DNA of 64,000 nucleotides from Zea mays (Eukaryota > Streptophyta > Magnoliopsida > Poales > Poaceae). Position 1 is the stretch's first letter. Each line of letters opens with the position of its first letter. The notes below the pieces were generated by a model. That model made no database searches. It was not told the DNA's origin and worked only from the letters and a program-made list of their open reading frames with translations. Positions 34,609-46,425 of this stretch are shown in pieces. Position numbers and translations under genes: made by a program. The DNA is taken from positions 108,972,207 to 109,036,206 of the forward strand of contig NC_050098.1 of assembly GCF_902167145.1 (NCBI RefSeq). Direction: 5' to 3'.

Positions 34609-37463
34609 CTATTTGTCGTCCAGGCTGGAGCTGATGATGGCAGTCTTGCGTTCATCGGCGAACCCAAGGTTGATTATTTTTGCCTCCTCAGTCGGCCGCA
34701 TAGAGGTCACGGCTTGAGCTTCATTCGCAGGTATCGCGAGGTCTTCCTTAGGCTTTGAGTTTGCCTGCGCAGAGGAAGTCATCGGTGGTTTGGTAGTGAG
34801 GGCCGCCTGAATGGCCACTCGGAAACATTCCACGGTGCCTTGGAAGTCAGCGTGCACGGTGATGATCCCTTGTGGTCCTGGCATCTTCAATATCATGTAT
34901 GAATAGTGTGGAATGGCCATGAATTTCGCCAATCCTGGCCTGTCGATGATGGCATTGTATCCATAGTCGAAGCTCGCCACCTCGAACCTTAGGAACTCGG
35001 TTCTGTAGTTTTTCGGAGTTCCAAAGGTGACAGGCATGTAGATGTGTCCAAGCGGGTACTCTCCTTCGGTCGGCATAATGCCGAAGAAAGGAGTGTCTGA
35101 CTCGTGGAGCTCTTTGAGTGCAACTCCCAAGCCTAAGAGTGTCCGAGGGAAGGTGACATTGATGCTGCTTCCCCTGTCCACTAATACTTTCTTTACCCTG
35201 CTCTCTTGGATCACCGGATCGACGAGGAGCGAGTATTTGCCCGGATGATCGAAGTTGAGCCATTGATCCGCCCGGGTAAAGGTGATCTGGTGTTCTGACC
35301 ACCAATAGGGGGTGGGGGCACTAGTGGTCGCCACCAGTATCTATCGATCGTTGAGCTTCTGCTGCCTTTTGTTCTCTTGTGACCCGTGTCCTCCGAAGAT
35401 TACGTTGACCTCTTAGTCGATGCGCGGGAATGCTCCACCTCCTCCCCTTTCCTGCTGCTGAGGTTGTCGAGGTTCGCCAGGTCCTCCTCGTGGTGGGGGA
35501 GGTGGTAGAGGTTGGAAGGGTCGGCCATTACCGACGGAGTGCTTGAAGTCTCTGCAGTTCCGGAGGGTGTGGCACATATCTTTGTGGTACGGGCACTGGG
35601 CGTCGAGGATGTCGTCCAATGTTCGTTCGCCTCCGCGGGGTGCCCCTCAGGTATGAGAGACGGGTGGTCCAGCGGCGTGGACCTCTTCACGAGGCCTCTT
35701 CTCCTAACGCTTGTCGGTTCGCTGGTTTGCGTCATGCCGTGGTGCAGACGGAGTAGGCTTCTACCCCCCCCCCTCGATGAGGTCCTGAGCCCGTTCGTCA
35801 GCGGTGATGTAGAGGTTTGCTTCCCTGAACAACTGTTCAGAGGTGGTCGGTGCCTTTTGTAGTATGGCTCAGACGAAGGCTGAGTCATTGGATCACCGGT
35901 AGAAGTCCTCAATCACTGCTGCCTCGGCGACCTCGGGGATGCGATTTCTCATGGTCTGAAACCTCTTGAGGTACGACCAAAGCATTTCATCCCCTCGGCG
36001 CCTGATGGATTTGAGGTCCCACGGCTGCACTGGCTTGTCGGAGAGGGATTGGAAGTTGGCGATAAAACGCCGACTGAAGTCGCTCCAATCGTCGATGCAA
36101 TGCCAAGGTAGGTGTCGCAACCATTGCAGTGCATCTTGCCCGAGGACGATGGGCAAGTATGCAGTCATCACATCTTCAGTTGCCCCAGTGGCCCAGGCAG
36201 CGTTTGTATAGACGGCCAACCAGCCTCCTGAGTCCTGCTTAGGCTCGTATTTGTCGACGTTGGAGACCTTGAAGTTTGGGGGCCATTGAATGGCCCTGAG
36301 ACGTGGAGTAAGCGCAGATACTCCGCACGTGTCTTCTTGTCGACGACCATGGTGCCGGTCCCGAGGAGGGGAGTTGCCGATGTGCTGTCTCGACCGTCCC
36401 CAGGTAGTGCCACCAGTTGAAGTCGTTGTCGACTCAACTCTAGTGGCCTGACTTCGTGCTGGAATGCCATGATCCCGATCGTACTCCTCTCGGCGCCATA
36501 TCTCGTTCTCATGTTGTCGTTCGTGTGAAGCGTTGATGGAGCTCCGCACGTCCCGCCGACTGCTGATGGCGTACCATAGATCGCTCGGAGGATGAGCGAG
36601 AGGTAGAAGATGATTAGCCGCCCGAGTGAGCAGCCGTCGATAGCCTTCAGCGTCTGGAGTCCGGGGGAGACCATCGGCTATCCGAGCCAATACTCCCCGA
36701 CCTCACTCGGTGTGTTCATGGCGCGGGCAAAGTCAGGGTTCAGGTTTCACGCGAACAGAGGGTTCTCTCGGTGTAGCCTCGCATCCTGTTCAACTTGCTC
36801 TTGAGCCTGCCGACGATCGCGTCGGCGGGAGTTCCTCCTTTCCCTAAAGACTCGTTCATCAGGAGTTTCTCCCACCTCCGAGATCTCATCTCGAGAAACA
36901 GGCTGCGCCGGGTCTCGTTCTCCAGCTTCATGATGTCGCTGAACATTCCGGCGTCGGTTCCTCCGTCGGTGAGCTTCTCGCTGAGGGGGTTCTTCCCCAG
37001 GCACGATTGGCTCATCGTCAGAGATGGGAGACGATTCCACTCTTCCCCCGATGAAGAGGACGTCGGGGTAGAATGGAGTTGCTGTGGTGACAAACTTCTT
37101 TCTGTCCTTCTTTGAGGGCGAAGGTGCCAGAAGAGCAGCTTGGCGGGCCTCTATCTCGCTTGCTTCTTTTTTCCTCGTAATCCGTGTCCACTCTTCTGTG
37201 GATGAGGTGGACAACAGAGTTCTTCGGGTAAATGAATTCTTGGCTCCTGACTTGCAGGAGGTGGTTTTCGTCCGGGGCGCTAGAGGTTGCGCCATTTGAT
37301 GCCTCGTTCCGGTTTTCTCGGAGACTTTCGGGGAAGGCTTCTTCTTTGATGGATCCACTATGCGATGTATAATTCCTTCTTCATCTGCCACGGACGAGAT
37401 GGTCCCGAAGCAGAACACGGATCCAGGACAGAGAGTGATCTTATGCTGGAAGGTGATGGCCAT
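34609..37463 (-). pseudogene. TAT-1b gag-protease polyprotein
   Basis: The ATG at 37463 (MAITFQHKITLCPGS) matches TAT-1. The N-terminal part is open to about 36747 and then meets a stop and a one-base loss in a G run near 36696. Gag follows (VSALTPRLRAIQWPPNFKVS, ALQWLRHLPWHCIDDWSDF, FIANFQSLSDKPVQPW), with stops after FYR at about 35893 and several more to 35620. CPYHKDMCHTLRNC and the protease (VLVDRGSSINVTF, where the catalytic Asp-Ser-Gly has become Asp-Arg-Gly) complete it. It ends in the same TAG context as TAT-1. Not functional. Confidence 0.82.
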
Positions 37464-37488
37464 TGAGCTAGTTTGGATCAACGACACA

Positions 37489-37507
37489 CCCCCTACCTGG
37501 CGCGCCA
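37489..37507 (-). promoter_or_regulatory. TAT-1b primer-binding site
   Basis: TGGCGCGCCAGGTAGGGGG on the minus strand, two bases from the LTR end, identical to the TAT-1 site. Confidence 0.8.
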
Positions 37508-37509
37508 GC

Positions 37510-38133
37510 TGTCGGTGTTTGGGACCCGACAACGCACCCGAGGTTACCCCTTGAGGTGCTTTTGGGTAGGACGGTGTTGCTGACTGTAGCTTGATGGTTA
37601 GTGCTAGGTGCACGAGAGGCGGTAGACAATTTTCTACAGGTTCGGGCCGCTTGGAGAGGCGTAATACCCTACTTCCTGGTGTGGATCTTTTATGTGGTGG
37701 GTTACAGGGGGATTCTCTAATATGAAGGATGCTAGAGAATGGAGTAGATGACTAATGAGTGACCTGCCTTTTGATGGGGTGCCCCCTAGGCCTTATATAC
37801 TCGACCGTGGGGCATTACATGCATGTATGATAACAACACGTTCCTAAGTAATAGTGAATTGACTGAACTTATCTTCCTATAATCCTGCCGACTTATCCTC
37901 ATTTAGTTCCGACGTCTGAGGGTGCTTCGCGGGAGAATCGGATCAATGCTGCGGATAATGCTTAAATCCAATGAGCCGTCTGGGCCCGAGTCTATCCAAT
38001 CCTGCGTCAATCCATTCCGCCAGCAGTTCCTCCCCTGGCCCACGACGGGATGGCCTTGAAAAATAATGGGCCCAAAGCCTTTCGTGAGGCCTTCTAACCT
38101 TCTAGTGGACCCGGGGGATATCTGTCCCCCACA
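37510..38133 (-). repeat. TAT-1b 5' LTR (624 bp)
   Basis: It begins TGTCGGTGTTTGGGACCC and ends ATATCTGTCCCCCACA on the plus strand, like the TAT-1 LTRs but clearly diverged, so it is a sister subfamily. TATATAAGG (minus strand, 37791-37799) is the likely TATA box. It is followed by CAAGG, then TAT-3b integrase DNA. Confidence 0.88.
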
Positions 38134-38138
38134 CAAGG

Positions 38139-38928
38139 CAACTTGAAATATGTTGTGGTGGAAGTGGAGTACTTTTCTAAGTGGATTGAGGCAAAGCCCT
38201 TAGCTACAATAACTTTGGCGATAGTACAAAAATTCTTCTGGCAGAATATTGTTTATCGCTTCGGCGTGCCAAAGGCTATCACCGTTGATAACGGAACTCA
38301 ATTCGATGCTAAAACATTCAAAACCTTTTGTAACCAGATTGGTACAAAAATACACTTCACATCAGTGAGACATCCGGAGTCAAATGGACTGGTAGAAAGG
38401 GCAAACAGAATAATAATAACAGGAATAATGAAATCAATCTTCAATCAACTCAAAGGGAAGTGGTCAAACGAATTAATAAAGGTAGTGTGGAACCACAACA
38501 CTATTGTTTCAAGGTCAACAGGATTTACTCTGTTCAAGCTTCTATTCGATGACGAAGCAATAACACCGGAAGAAGCAAGAATAGTTCAATAAGAACCTTA
38601 GCCTCGACAGAGGATGAAGGTGATTGCCAAGTAACAAAAGACACCATAGAGGGGACTAGATTACAAGCAATAGAACACATCAATAAGTACCAGGCCGAAA
38701 CAATCAAATGGCGTGACAGAAAGGTAAAATTGAAGAATATTAAGCCAGTACATTTGGTGCTTCGAAGAGTGGCCAACCCTAATACAGCGGGGAAGCTTAA
38801 GCTCAAGTGGGAAGGTCCCTTTTTGGTGGTGTCTTTGTAAAGACCTGTGCCTTACAGATTGAAAGACATGGACGACAACGGCATACCAAGGTCTTGAAAC
38901 ACGGATGAGCTTCGTCGGTATTATGTGT
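38139..38928 (+). pseudogene. TAT-3b integrase, catalytic core and C-terminus
   Basis: It reads YFSKWIEAKPLATIT, ITVDNGTQFD and SNGLVERANR (second aspartate and the glutamate of the D,D,E triad), then SRSTGFTLFKLLFDDEAITPEE. A frameshift near 38590 moves the C-terminal part (EGTRLQAIEHINKYQAETIK, LVLRRVANPNTAGKLKLKWE) to another frame, and at least two stops follow. It closely resembles TAT-3a residues in the same region. The first aspartate region is missing because TAT-1b is inserted upstream. Confidence 0.85.
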
Positions 38929-39931
38929 AAACAATGTAATTTTCTTATTTTTTTTCGTATGGCACCCTTTTCCTTTCAAGAGGGGAGAAAGGTTTTTAAT
39001 GGGGCCATAGGTTGTAATTTTCATTTTTTGTTTAGCCCTATGCAATACAAGGGCCAAATTCCCCCACATGTAAAATGTAACAAAAAGGAACGCACCATCG
39101 AGTGCAAGAGGCCATGGAGAAGCTCAAAAGTCGTCCCTAAGGGGATGCAGAGCTAACATGTCATCTAAAGAGGTGAAGAAGCTACAAAGTCATTCCTAAA
39201 GGGACACATAGTAAGTCAAGAAGCTCCAAAGTCATTCCTAAGGGGATGCAGAGCTAAAATTCCACCTAAATCAAAGGTGAAGAGGCTCAAAGGTCATTCC
39301 TAAGGGAATGCAGAGCTTAAATGCCACCTAAGTAAAGGGTGAAGAAGCTCCAAAGTCGTTCCTAAGGGGATGCAGAGCTTAGCTCAAAAGTCATTCCTAA
39401 GGGGATGTAGAGCTGAAATACCACCTAAGTAAAAGGTGAAGAGACTCAAAAGACAATCCTAAGGGGATGCAGAGTCTGGGTGCGTTTTTGGCATACATTT
39501 GCATTTTTCATCACATCATCCTTTGCATTCATGTGAACATACATTAGTCATTCATAGGCTCATCATCATGGCATAAAGCATAGATATTAAGAGAAAAAAC
39601 AGGAAATGCCTATCCTTGACGAGAAAACGCTTCGTTGCATACGAAGATGCTTCGTCTTCAATGAAATGCTTTGATGCGAACAAAAAGAAGGGAAGGTGTT
39701 TTTCGCCTTCGACTCAAAATATTACAAGTATTGGTTTCGTTCACAACAAAGCAATTCACACATGAGCAAAAGGTTAAATGGTATTACAAGATATTAACAT
39801 ATATATACAATATTTTGTCCAACTGTCAATTACAATTCTTAGCCATATGATACAAAAAGTTCCTAAGTCTTTCTACAGATAAATACAAAAGGAGATTCTA
39901 GAGTCTCCTGTACTTTGGCACAAGCTTCGGC
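38929..39931. repeat. TAT-3b non-coding tail with degenerate tandem repeats
   Basis: From about 39110 to 39480 a unit of about 60 bp recurs with 'gctcaaaagtcattcctaa' and 'ggggatgcagagct' as its conserved parts. TAT-3a has related units at 45765-45965. The rest is non-coding. Confidence 0.7.
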
Positions 39932-40965
39932 TTAGCGACCTTCGGCGCCATCATCCTGCAGAAAAGACAAGGTATAAGGTAATTGGAAATTTAATAAGGA
40001 AAAATCAAGGTAAAAAGACAAAGGTAAAGTTTCATACTGAGTTAATCAACTTTCGTGCTTCATCCCCGGTCAATTCACGCCCGCCCTTTGCCCAAATTTG
40101 GGTAATAAATCTATTTCCTATGCTTTGGGCTTCAGTTGGAATGTCAACCAAGTTCGATGATGAAAGGTTGAAGTTTGGCTTGTGGACGACCCTCGTGTGA
40201 TTGCACTCGGCCTTCATAAATGCTGCAGTTGTGACGCGTGAAGCCACTAGAGCACAGAAATCTCCGTCACCGGTTATAACTTCATCAAGGGCTTCAACTT
40301 CAATATGATCGAAGGCCCCGGGAATGTCTTCGGTAGAAGAGGTGACTTCTTCAGAAGTGGCTCCGACTGAGTTAAATATCTCCTTCAATCGATTAATGCA
40401 TCGGGCGGCAAAGCCGAAGTATTTGTCCCGAAGATTCTTAATAGTTTCACTTAGCTTCGCATTCCTTTCAGCTTCAGTTTCGACCTTTGCTTTGAGTTCC
40501 TTCGTTTCATGGTCGAAGCGCTCTGACCTTTCATTCAAGGCTGCTCGAGCTTTGTCTAGCTCTTCGCTCAGCTTATCATTTTGAGACCATGCTTTTGCGA
40601 GGGAGCCTTCGGCTGATTGCAACAGGATGTCTTTTTCTTTTAAAGAATCTTCAAGTTTCTTAATTTTATCTTCTAAGCCTTCAATAATAACTTCGTTTTT
40701 TCTATCTTCAGTATCCTGCTGCATCTTCAGGGCCTTGCTTAATAACATACTCTGCAAAACAAATTACAATTAGAATATTCAAACCACTACGAAGGTAATA
40801 TTCAAAACAAGTTTAGAAAAAGCCTCACCTTGAAATTGGAATAAAACAAACTACCGACAATATGTTGTCGTTTGTAACAGCTAATGTCAGATTCCAACTT
40901 CAGGAATCCAATACTCTTGGATAAGGTGCCTACAATCTTCACCCCGACGCGGTCGCGAATGCATC
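39932..40965 (-). pseudogene. TAT-3b antisense gene, 3' part (end of exon 2, exons 3 and 4)
   Basis: From the TAT-3a insertion downward: the end of exon 2 (40965-40829, SLFYSNFK), a GT-AG intron (40828-40752, 77 bp), exon 3 (40751-40038, 238 codons of coiled coil such as KLSEELDKARAALNERSE, then IGNRFITQIWAKGG), and after a second GT-AG intron exon 4 (39955-39932, DDGAEGR and stop). Exon 2 rejoined to its part beyond TAT-3a is 2016 nt, a whole number of codons. The layout matches TAT-3a exactly. The gene is broken only because TAT-3a sits in exon 2. Confidence 0.78.
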
Positions 40966-40970
40966 CTAAG
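40966..40970. repeat. Target-site duplication of TAT-3a, left copy (CTAAG)
   Basis: CTAAG precedes the left LTR and recurs at 50518-50522 after the right LTR, a 5-bp integrase duplication. Confidence 0.93.
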
Positions 40971-41597
40971 TGTTGGGACCATGCTTCGTCGCCGAAGGTC
41001 CTGCAAAAAGAAACAGCTTCAGCTGAAGCTGCTTGAACATGATGCCGAAGACACCGTTCACGAAGCTTCGGAACTACAGCATATCCGAAGACGAAGGGTC
41101 GAACCGACTTAAAGATAAAATGACCTTTTAGCCTTCAAAGGTCTGAGTCATTGTTGTAAACTTTTATGAGGGGCATAATTGTAATTCTTCATGAGTTGTG
41201 TCATGTGCCTATAAATAGTGAACAGTATTCCTTTACTGTTCACGCATTCCTGTAATTGCTAACGCATCACTCGGGAATTATTGTTTGTCAAGGCAAAGGT
41301 ATAAATGTACCTAATCATTGTGTTCAAATATCTTAAATTCATATAATAAAATACGTGAATGATGTTATTTATTTTCAATGCATTTATCTCTAATGTTTCA
41401 TGTTTTACCTTACTTTGTATTAACTCTATAAGTTTAATTACGAGAGTGAAACCTTCGTAATATTATGTTTGTGACCTTCGTCCGAAGCTCATTTGATCCT
41501 TGTGGAGATAATGCTTCAACGGACGAAGGGCATTGATATTTAACATTTTATGTTGCCTTGTTCTTAATTCATAGCATTTGAGAGCAAGTCCCCAACA
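40971..41597 (+). repeat. TAT-3a 5' LTR (627 bp)
   Basis: It begins TGTTGGGACCATGCTTCG and ends GAGCAAGTCCCCAACA. CTATAAATA at 41209-41217 is a good TATA box. The LTR is rich in CTTCGG/CCGAAG. Confidence 0.94.
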
Positions 41598-41598
41598 T

Positions 41599-41616
41599 TG
41601 GCGCCCACCTCCGGTG
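41599..41616 (+). promoter_or_regulatory. TAT-3a primer-binding site
   Basis: TGGCGCCCACCTCCGGTG begins one base after the LTR, with the TGG start expected for pairing to a tRNA 3' CCA. I do not name the tRNA. Confidence 0.78.
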
Positions 41617-41641
41617 AACTCACTTCCACTTTTTTGAGCTG

Positions 41642-44600
41642 ATGGCTTCGTCCAACATTCAAGCCGGAGCTGCTTCGGCTCCAAAGCTGGTACTCCCGAT
41701 AACAGGCGGTTCATGCTCAGAGCCAGCCAACAAGAAACAGAAGAAGGAGGCACAGAGAAGGGTACAGCATGTCGGGGTGCAGGGACCCTTCATCAAGTCA
41801 AGATGGTCTCACATTCCAATTATCTTCTCTCAAGAGGATCTTCAACTCAAGGATTACCCACACAACGACGCTATGGTTATCTCTTGTGTGATCAAAGGAT
41901 TCCTGGTCCATAATGTTTTGGTTGATACAGGCAGCGCAGCTGATATTATATTTGCTAAGTCCTTCAGACAAATGCAAGAGCCCGAAGACAAAATTCATGA
42001 TGCCACACATCCCCTTTGTGGCTTCGGAGGAAGGCAGATTGTAGCACTCGGCAAAATCACAATGCCAGTGACCTTCGGATTTATCAACAACACAAGGACT
42101 GAACAAGTTGTGTTTGATATTGTTGACATGGAATACCCTTACAATGCAATCATTGGTCGAGGCACTCTCAATGCCTTCGAAGCAATTCTTCATCCAGCTT
42201 ATCATTGCATGAAGATACCTTCGGACCAAGGGCCCATTCCTATTCATGGAAGTCAGGAAGCTGCTAGAAGGGCCGAAGGAAATTGGACAGACTCAAAAGC
42301 AATACATAATATAGATGGAGCTGAAGCTTCTGAGCAATACAAGTTCAGAAGGGAAAAAGCTGCTTCGGCTGATCAGCCGAAGCCCATGCTCTTATGTGAG
42401 GACATAGCAGAGCAGAAGGTGTTATTGGGATCTCAACTGTCCGAAGAACAAGAGAAAACCTTGATAAGGTTTTTGTTCAACAACAAAGATGTTTTTACTT
42501 GGTCAGCTAATGATCTTTGCGGGGTTAACAAGGATGTTATTGAGCACTCGCTCAATGTTGATCCATCCTTCAGACCAAGAAAGCAAAGGCTTTGAAAGAT
42601 GTTTGATGACAAGGCCTAAGGTGCTCGGAACAAAGTGAAAAGACTCCTTAGTGCCGGAGTTATCAGAGAAGTAAAATATCCAGAATGGTTGGCTAACACT
42701 GTTATGGTAAAGAAGGCCAATGGTAAATGGAGAATGTGTATCGATTATACTGATCTCAACAAGGCCTGTCCGAAGGACGAGTTTCCATTGCCAAGGATAG
42801 ATTCCTTAGTCGATGCAGCAGCTTCATCAGAGCTTATGATTCTGCTGGATTGCTATTCAGGCTATCACCAAATCTGGATGAAGAAGGAGGATGAACCGAA
42901 AACCAGCTTCATAACCCCCAGTGGAACATATTGTTACCTTCGGATGCCTGAGGGACTTAAGAATGCCGGAGGAAGTTTCAGCAGAATGACAGCGAAGGTC
43001 CTCCATTCTCAGATAGGCAGGAATGTGCTAACTTATGTTGATGATATCATTGTAAAAAGCACGAAGCAAGATAATCACATTACTGATCTGCAGGAGACCT
43101 TCGCTAATTTTAGACAGGCTGGTTTAAAGCTGAATCCGGAAAAATGTGTCTTCGGAGTGAAGAAGGGGAAATTTCTTGGTTGCCTAGTTTCAACAAAGGG
43201 AATTGAGGCTAATCCAAGCAAAATCGAAGCTATACTTCGAATGGAACCACCAAGTACAAAGAAGGGGGCTCAAAGATTGACAGGAAGGTTGGCATCTCTC
43301 AACAGATTCATATCTAGATCAGCAGAGAGAAATTTACCATTTTTCGAAGTGCTGAAGTCAGCCGAAGTTTTTCAATGGGGACCAGTCCAGCAGAGAGCCT
43401 TCGAAGAACTGAAGTAATATTTGATAGATCTAACAACATTAACTCCACCAACGCCATGGGCTCCTTTGTTATTATATGTGGCAGCTTCGCACTCAGCGGT
43501 AAGTGCAGCACTTGTCCAGGAGAAGCTTGAAGGCCAAGTCAAGAAGCAGGCCCCAATATATTTTGTATCCGAAGTTCTTAGTTTATCAAAGAAAAATTAT
43601 ACAGAATTGGAGAAAGTACTGTATGCTGTTTTGATGGCCTCCAGGAAGCTTCGACATTATTTTCAAGCTTACAACATAATTGTTCCTTCTTCACAACCTT
43701 TGAAGGATATTATGAGAAACCGAGAAGCTACTGGAAGGATTGGAAAATGGGCTGCAGAGCTCAATGAATTTTGTATTGATTATGTTCACAGATCTTCGAT
43801 TCAGTCCCAAGCGTTGGCAGACTTCATTGCTGACTGGACGCCAGGGGCTCAGGAGGAAGAAATGAATAAAGATGCCGAAGCATGGACAGTGTTTTGCTAT
43901 GGGTCTTGGGGAACCTTCGGAGCAGGAGCAGCTGCTGTGTTGGTTTCACCTTCCAAAGTTAAAACTTGTTATGCGACAAGACTTGATTTCAGTTGTACAA
44001 ACAATATTGCTGAATACGAAGCTCTGCTCTTGGGTCTTCGGAAGTTAAAGGCAATGGGGATCAGAAGGACCATTCTTAAAACTGATTCCCATGTTATTTC
44101 TGGTCATGTTGACAAGAGCTATAAAGCAAGAGATCCGAAGCTTGAAAAATATCTAGATACAGTCCGAAGGATCGAGGCTTCCTTTGAAGGATTCTCTGTT
44201 AAAAATATTCTTCGTGGAGAAAATGAATATGCTGATCTATTGGCCAAGTCAGCAGCACAGGGGCTGCCTTTACCTTCGGAAGTATTTTTTGAAACAATAA
44301 AAGCGCCTTCGGTCGAGCTTCTTGAAAGAGCGGTCCTCAATATATCCCCTGTCTATAGTGAAGATTGGAGAACTGAAATCATCTCTTTCCTTCAGGGTAA
44401 TTTTCTTTCAGACGACGAAGCTTACAACAAAAGAATAGAAGCAAGAGCTCGACCATATGTCATAATAGAAGGGGAGCTGTACAAGCGTGGGGTCTGTTCC
44501 CCGTTGCTCAAGTGTTTATCCAGATCCGAAGGTATAGAATTAATGAAGGAAATACACGCAGGTCTGTGTGGATCTCACATTGGATCTAGACCTTTGCTTG

Positions 44601-45595
44601 GGAAAGTTTTTCGTCAAGGATTTTATTGGCCAAAGGCAGCTTCGGATGCAGCGGATTTAGTCCAAAAGTGCGAAGGTTGTCAGAAATGTGCAAGAGATCA
44701 AAAACAACCTTCGTCTTTAACTCAATTAATACAACCCACATGGCCGTTGCAAAGGTGGGGCCTTGATTTACTAGGTCCATTACCACCAACACAGGGAAAC
44801 TTAAGATATGTTGTAGTGGCAGTGGAATATTTTTCCAAGTGAATTGAGGCAAAGCCGCTAGCCACAATAACTTCGGTTACTATTCAAAAGTTCTTTTGGC
44901 AAAATATTGTTTGTCGCTTCGGAGTGCCGAAGGCCATTACTGTGGATAATGGGACACAATTTGATTCTGAAGCTTTAAGAGAATTTTGTGATCAAATTGG
45001 CACGAAGATCCATTTTGCATCAGTTCGACATCCGGAGTCAAACGGACTTGTCGAACGAGCCAACGGGATCATAATGACAGGAATAATGAAGTCAATCTTC
45101 AATCAGCCCAGGGGAAAGTGGCCAGACGAGTTAATCAAAGTGGTGTGGAGCCAGAACACAACCATGTCAAGATCAACAGGCTTTACGCCTTTCAAACTAT
45201 TGTTTGGGGATGAAGCAATAACCCCGGAAGAGGCCAAAGCAGGATCAATAAGAACGGTAACTTCGGCAGAAGGTGAAGACGAAGCTGATTGCTCTGTGGA
45301 AAAAGATGCTATAGAAGGGATCAGACTTCAGGCTGTGGAAAACATCAATAAATATCAAGCCGAAACAATAAAATGGCGTGATAGAATGGTTAAGCTGAAG
45401 AACATTGAACCAGGACATCTGGTGCTTCGAAGAGTAGCCAACCCCAAAACAGTAGGCAAATTACAGCTGAAGTGGGAAGGACCCTTATTGGTAGTATCTT
45501 CGTCAAGACCCGGTTCCTATAGATTGAAGGATATGGACGGCAACGACATTCCTAGATCATGGAATGCGGATGAGCTTCGGCGATATTATGTTTAG
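41642..45595 (+). pseudogene. TAT-3a pol (protease, RT, two RNase H, integrase), gag missing
   Basis: The ATG lies 44 bp after the LTR. About 25 gag-like residues run straight into the protease region (VLVDTGSAADIIF, NAIIGRGTLNAFEAI). RT has [31 protein letters not shown] and an intact YVDDIIVKS. The second RNase H has FCYGSWG where YFDGS-type elements have aspartate, so a catalytic residue seems lost, but NIAEYEALL is kept. The integrase has the zinc region (HAGLCGSHIGSRPL, CEGCQKC), GLDLLGPLP, VDNGTQFD and NGLVERANG. TGA at 42593, TAA at 42617, TAA at 43415 and TGA at 44840 interrupt one constant frame (3954 nt). Confidence 0.9.
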
Positions 45596-46425
45596 TTTGA
45601 TGTAATTTTTCCTATTCTTTTTGTGGCACCCTTTTCCTTTCCAAAGGGGGAGAAAGGTTTTTAATGGGGCCACAACATGTAATTTTCCTTATTTCCATTC
45701 TATAAAAGTGATATCCCCCAAAAAATGTAAATGTAAATGCCAAGGGAAAAGAAAAGAAAACAGGGAGAAGCTCATAAGTCGTTCCTAAGGGAATGCAGAG
45801 CTTACAGCGAAAAGTCAACGCTGATTCCGCTGAAAGTAAAAGGCGAAGAAGCTCCTAAGGGAGGCTTACAGCGAAAAGTCAACGCTGATTCTGCTGAAAG
45901 TAAAAGGCGAAGAAGCTCCTAAGGGAGGCTTACAGCGAAAAGTCAACGTTGATATATCAAAAAGTAAATGATGAAGTTGAAAAGTAAAAAGATTTGAATC
46001 ATTCCCAAGGGGATGAAGGACTATGATTATGGTTTTCGAGCATGTGTCCCCATATTCATTTACACAATGCATTTCATCATGTCATTTGCATTCATAAACA
46101 TTCATTTAGACATATATAGAATCATCATCATACCACACAAAAAGATAGGTTCTTCGGCAATGAGGAAAGACTTCGAAGAAGGGAATTTTTATGCTTCGTT
46201 GTGTACGAAAAGAAGGGAAGGTGTTTTTTCGCCTTCAGCTCAAAAAAGAAGTTTCGTCCACAACAAAGCAGATTGTACACAGTTAGCGGGAATAAAATAT
46301 ATTACAAGGTATGTACAATTTACATAATTTTTTCCATAATGATATTACAAAAGTCTCTCCAGAATTTTTGCAGGAAAGAATATTGTAGCAACTATCAAGC
46401 TTCAGGTCGTCATATTTCAGATTTG
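45596..46425. other. TAT-3a spacer with two to three 70-bp repeats
   Basis: Non-coding DNA between the convergent ends of pol and the antisense gene. From 45765 to 45965 a unit with 'gaagctcctaagggaggctt' and 'acagcgaaaagtcaacgctg' occurs two to three times. It is related to the TAT-3b tail repeats. Confidence 0.75.

Larger units (their letters stand above)
34126..38133 (-). mobile_element. TAT-1b: 5' half of a second TAT-1-family element
   Basis: It keeps the 5' LTR (37510-38133), primer-binding site, gag, protease and the first part of RT, then stops at the junction with Tek-2. The 3' half of pol, the antisense genes and the 3' LTR are absent. Right of the 5' LTR is integrase DNA of TAT-3b, showing TAT-1b had inserted into that element. 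Confidence 0.88.
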
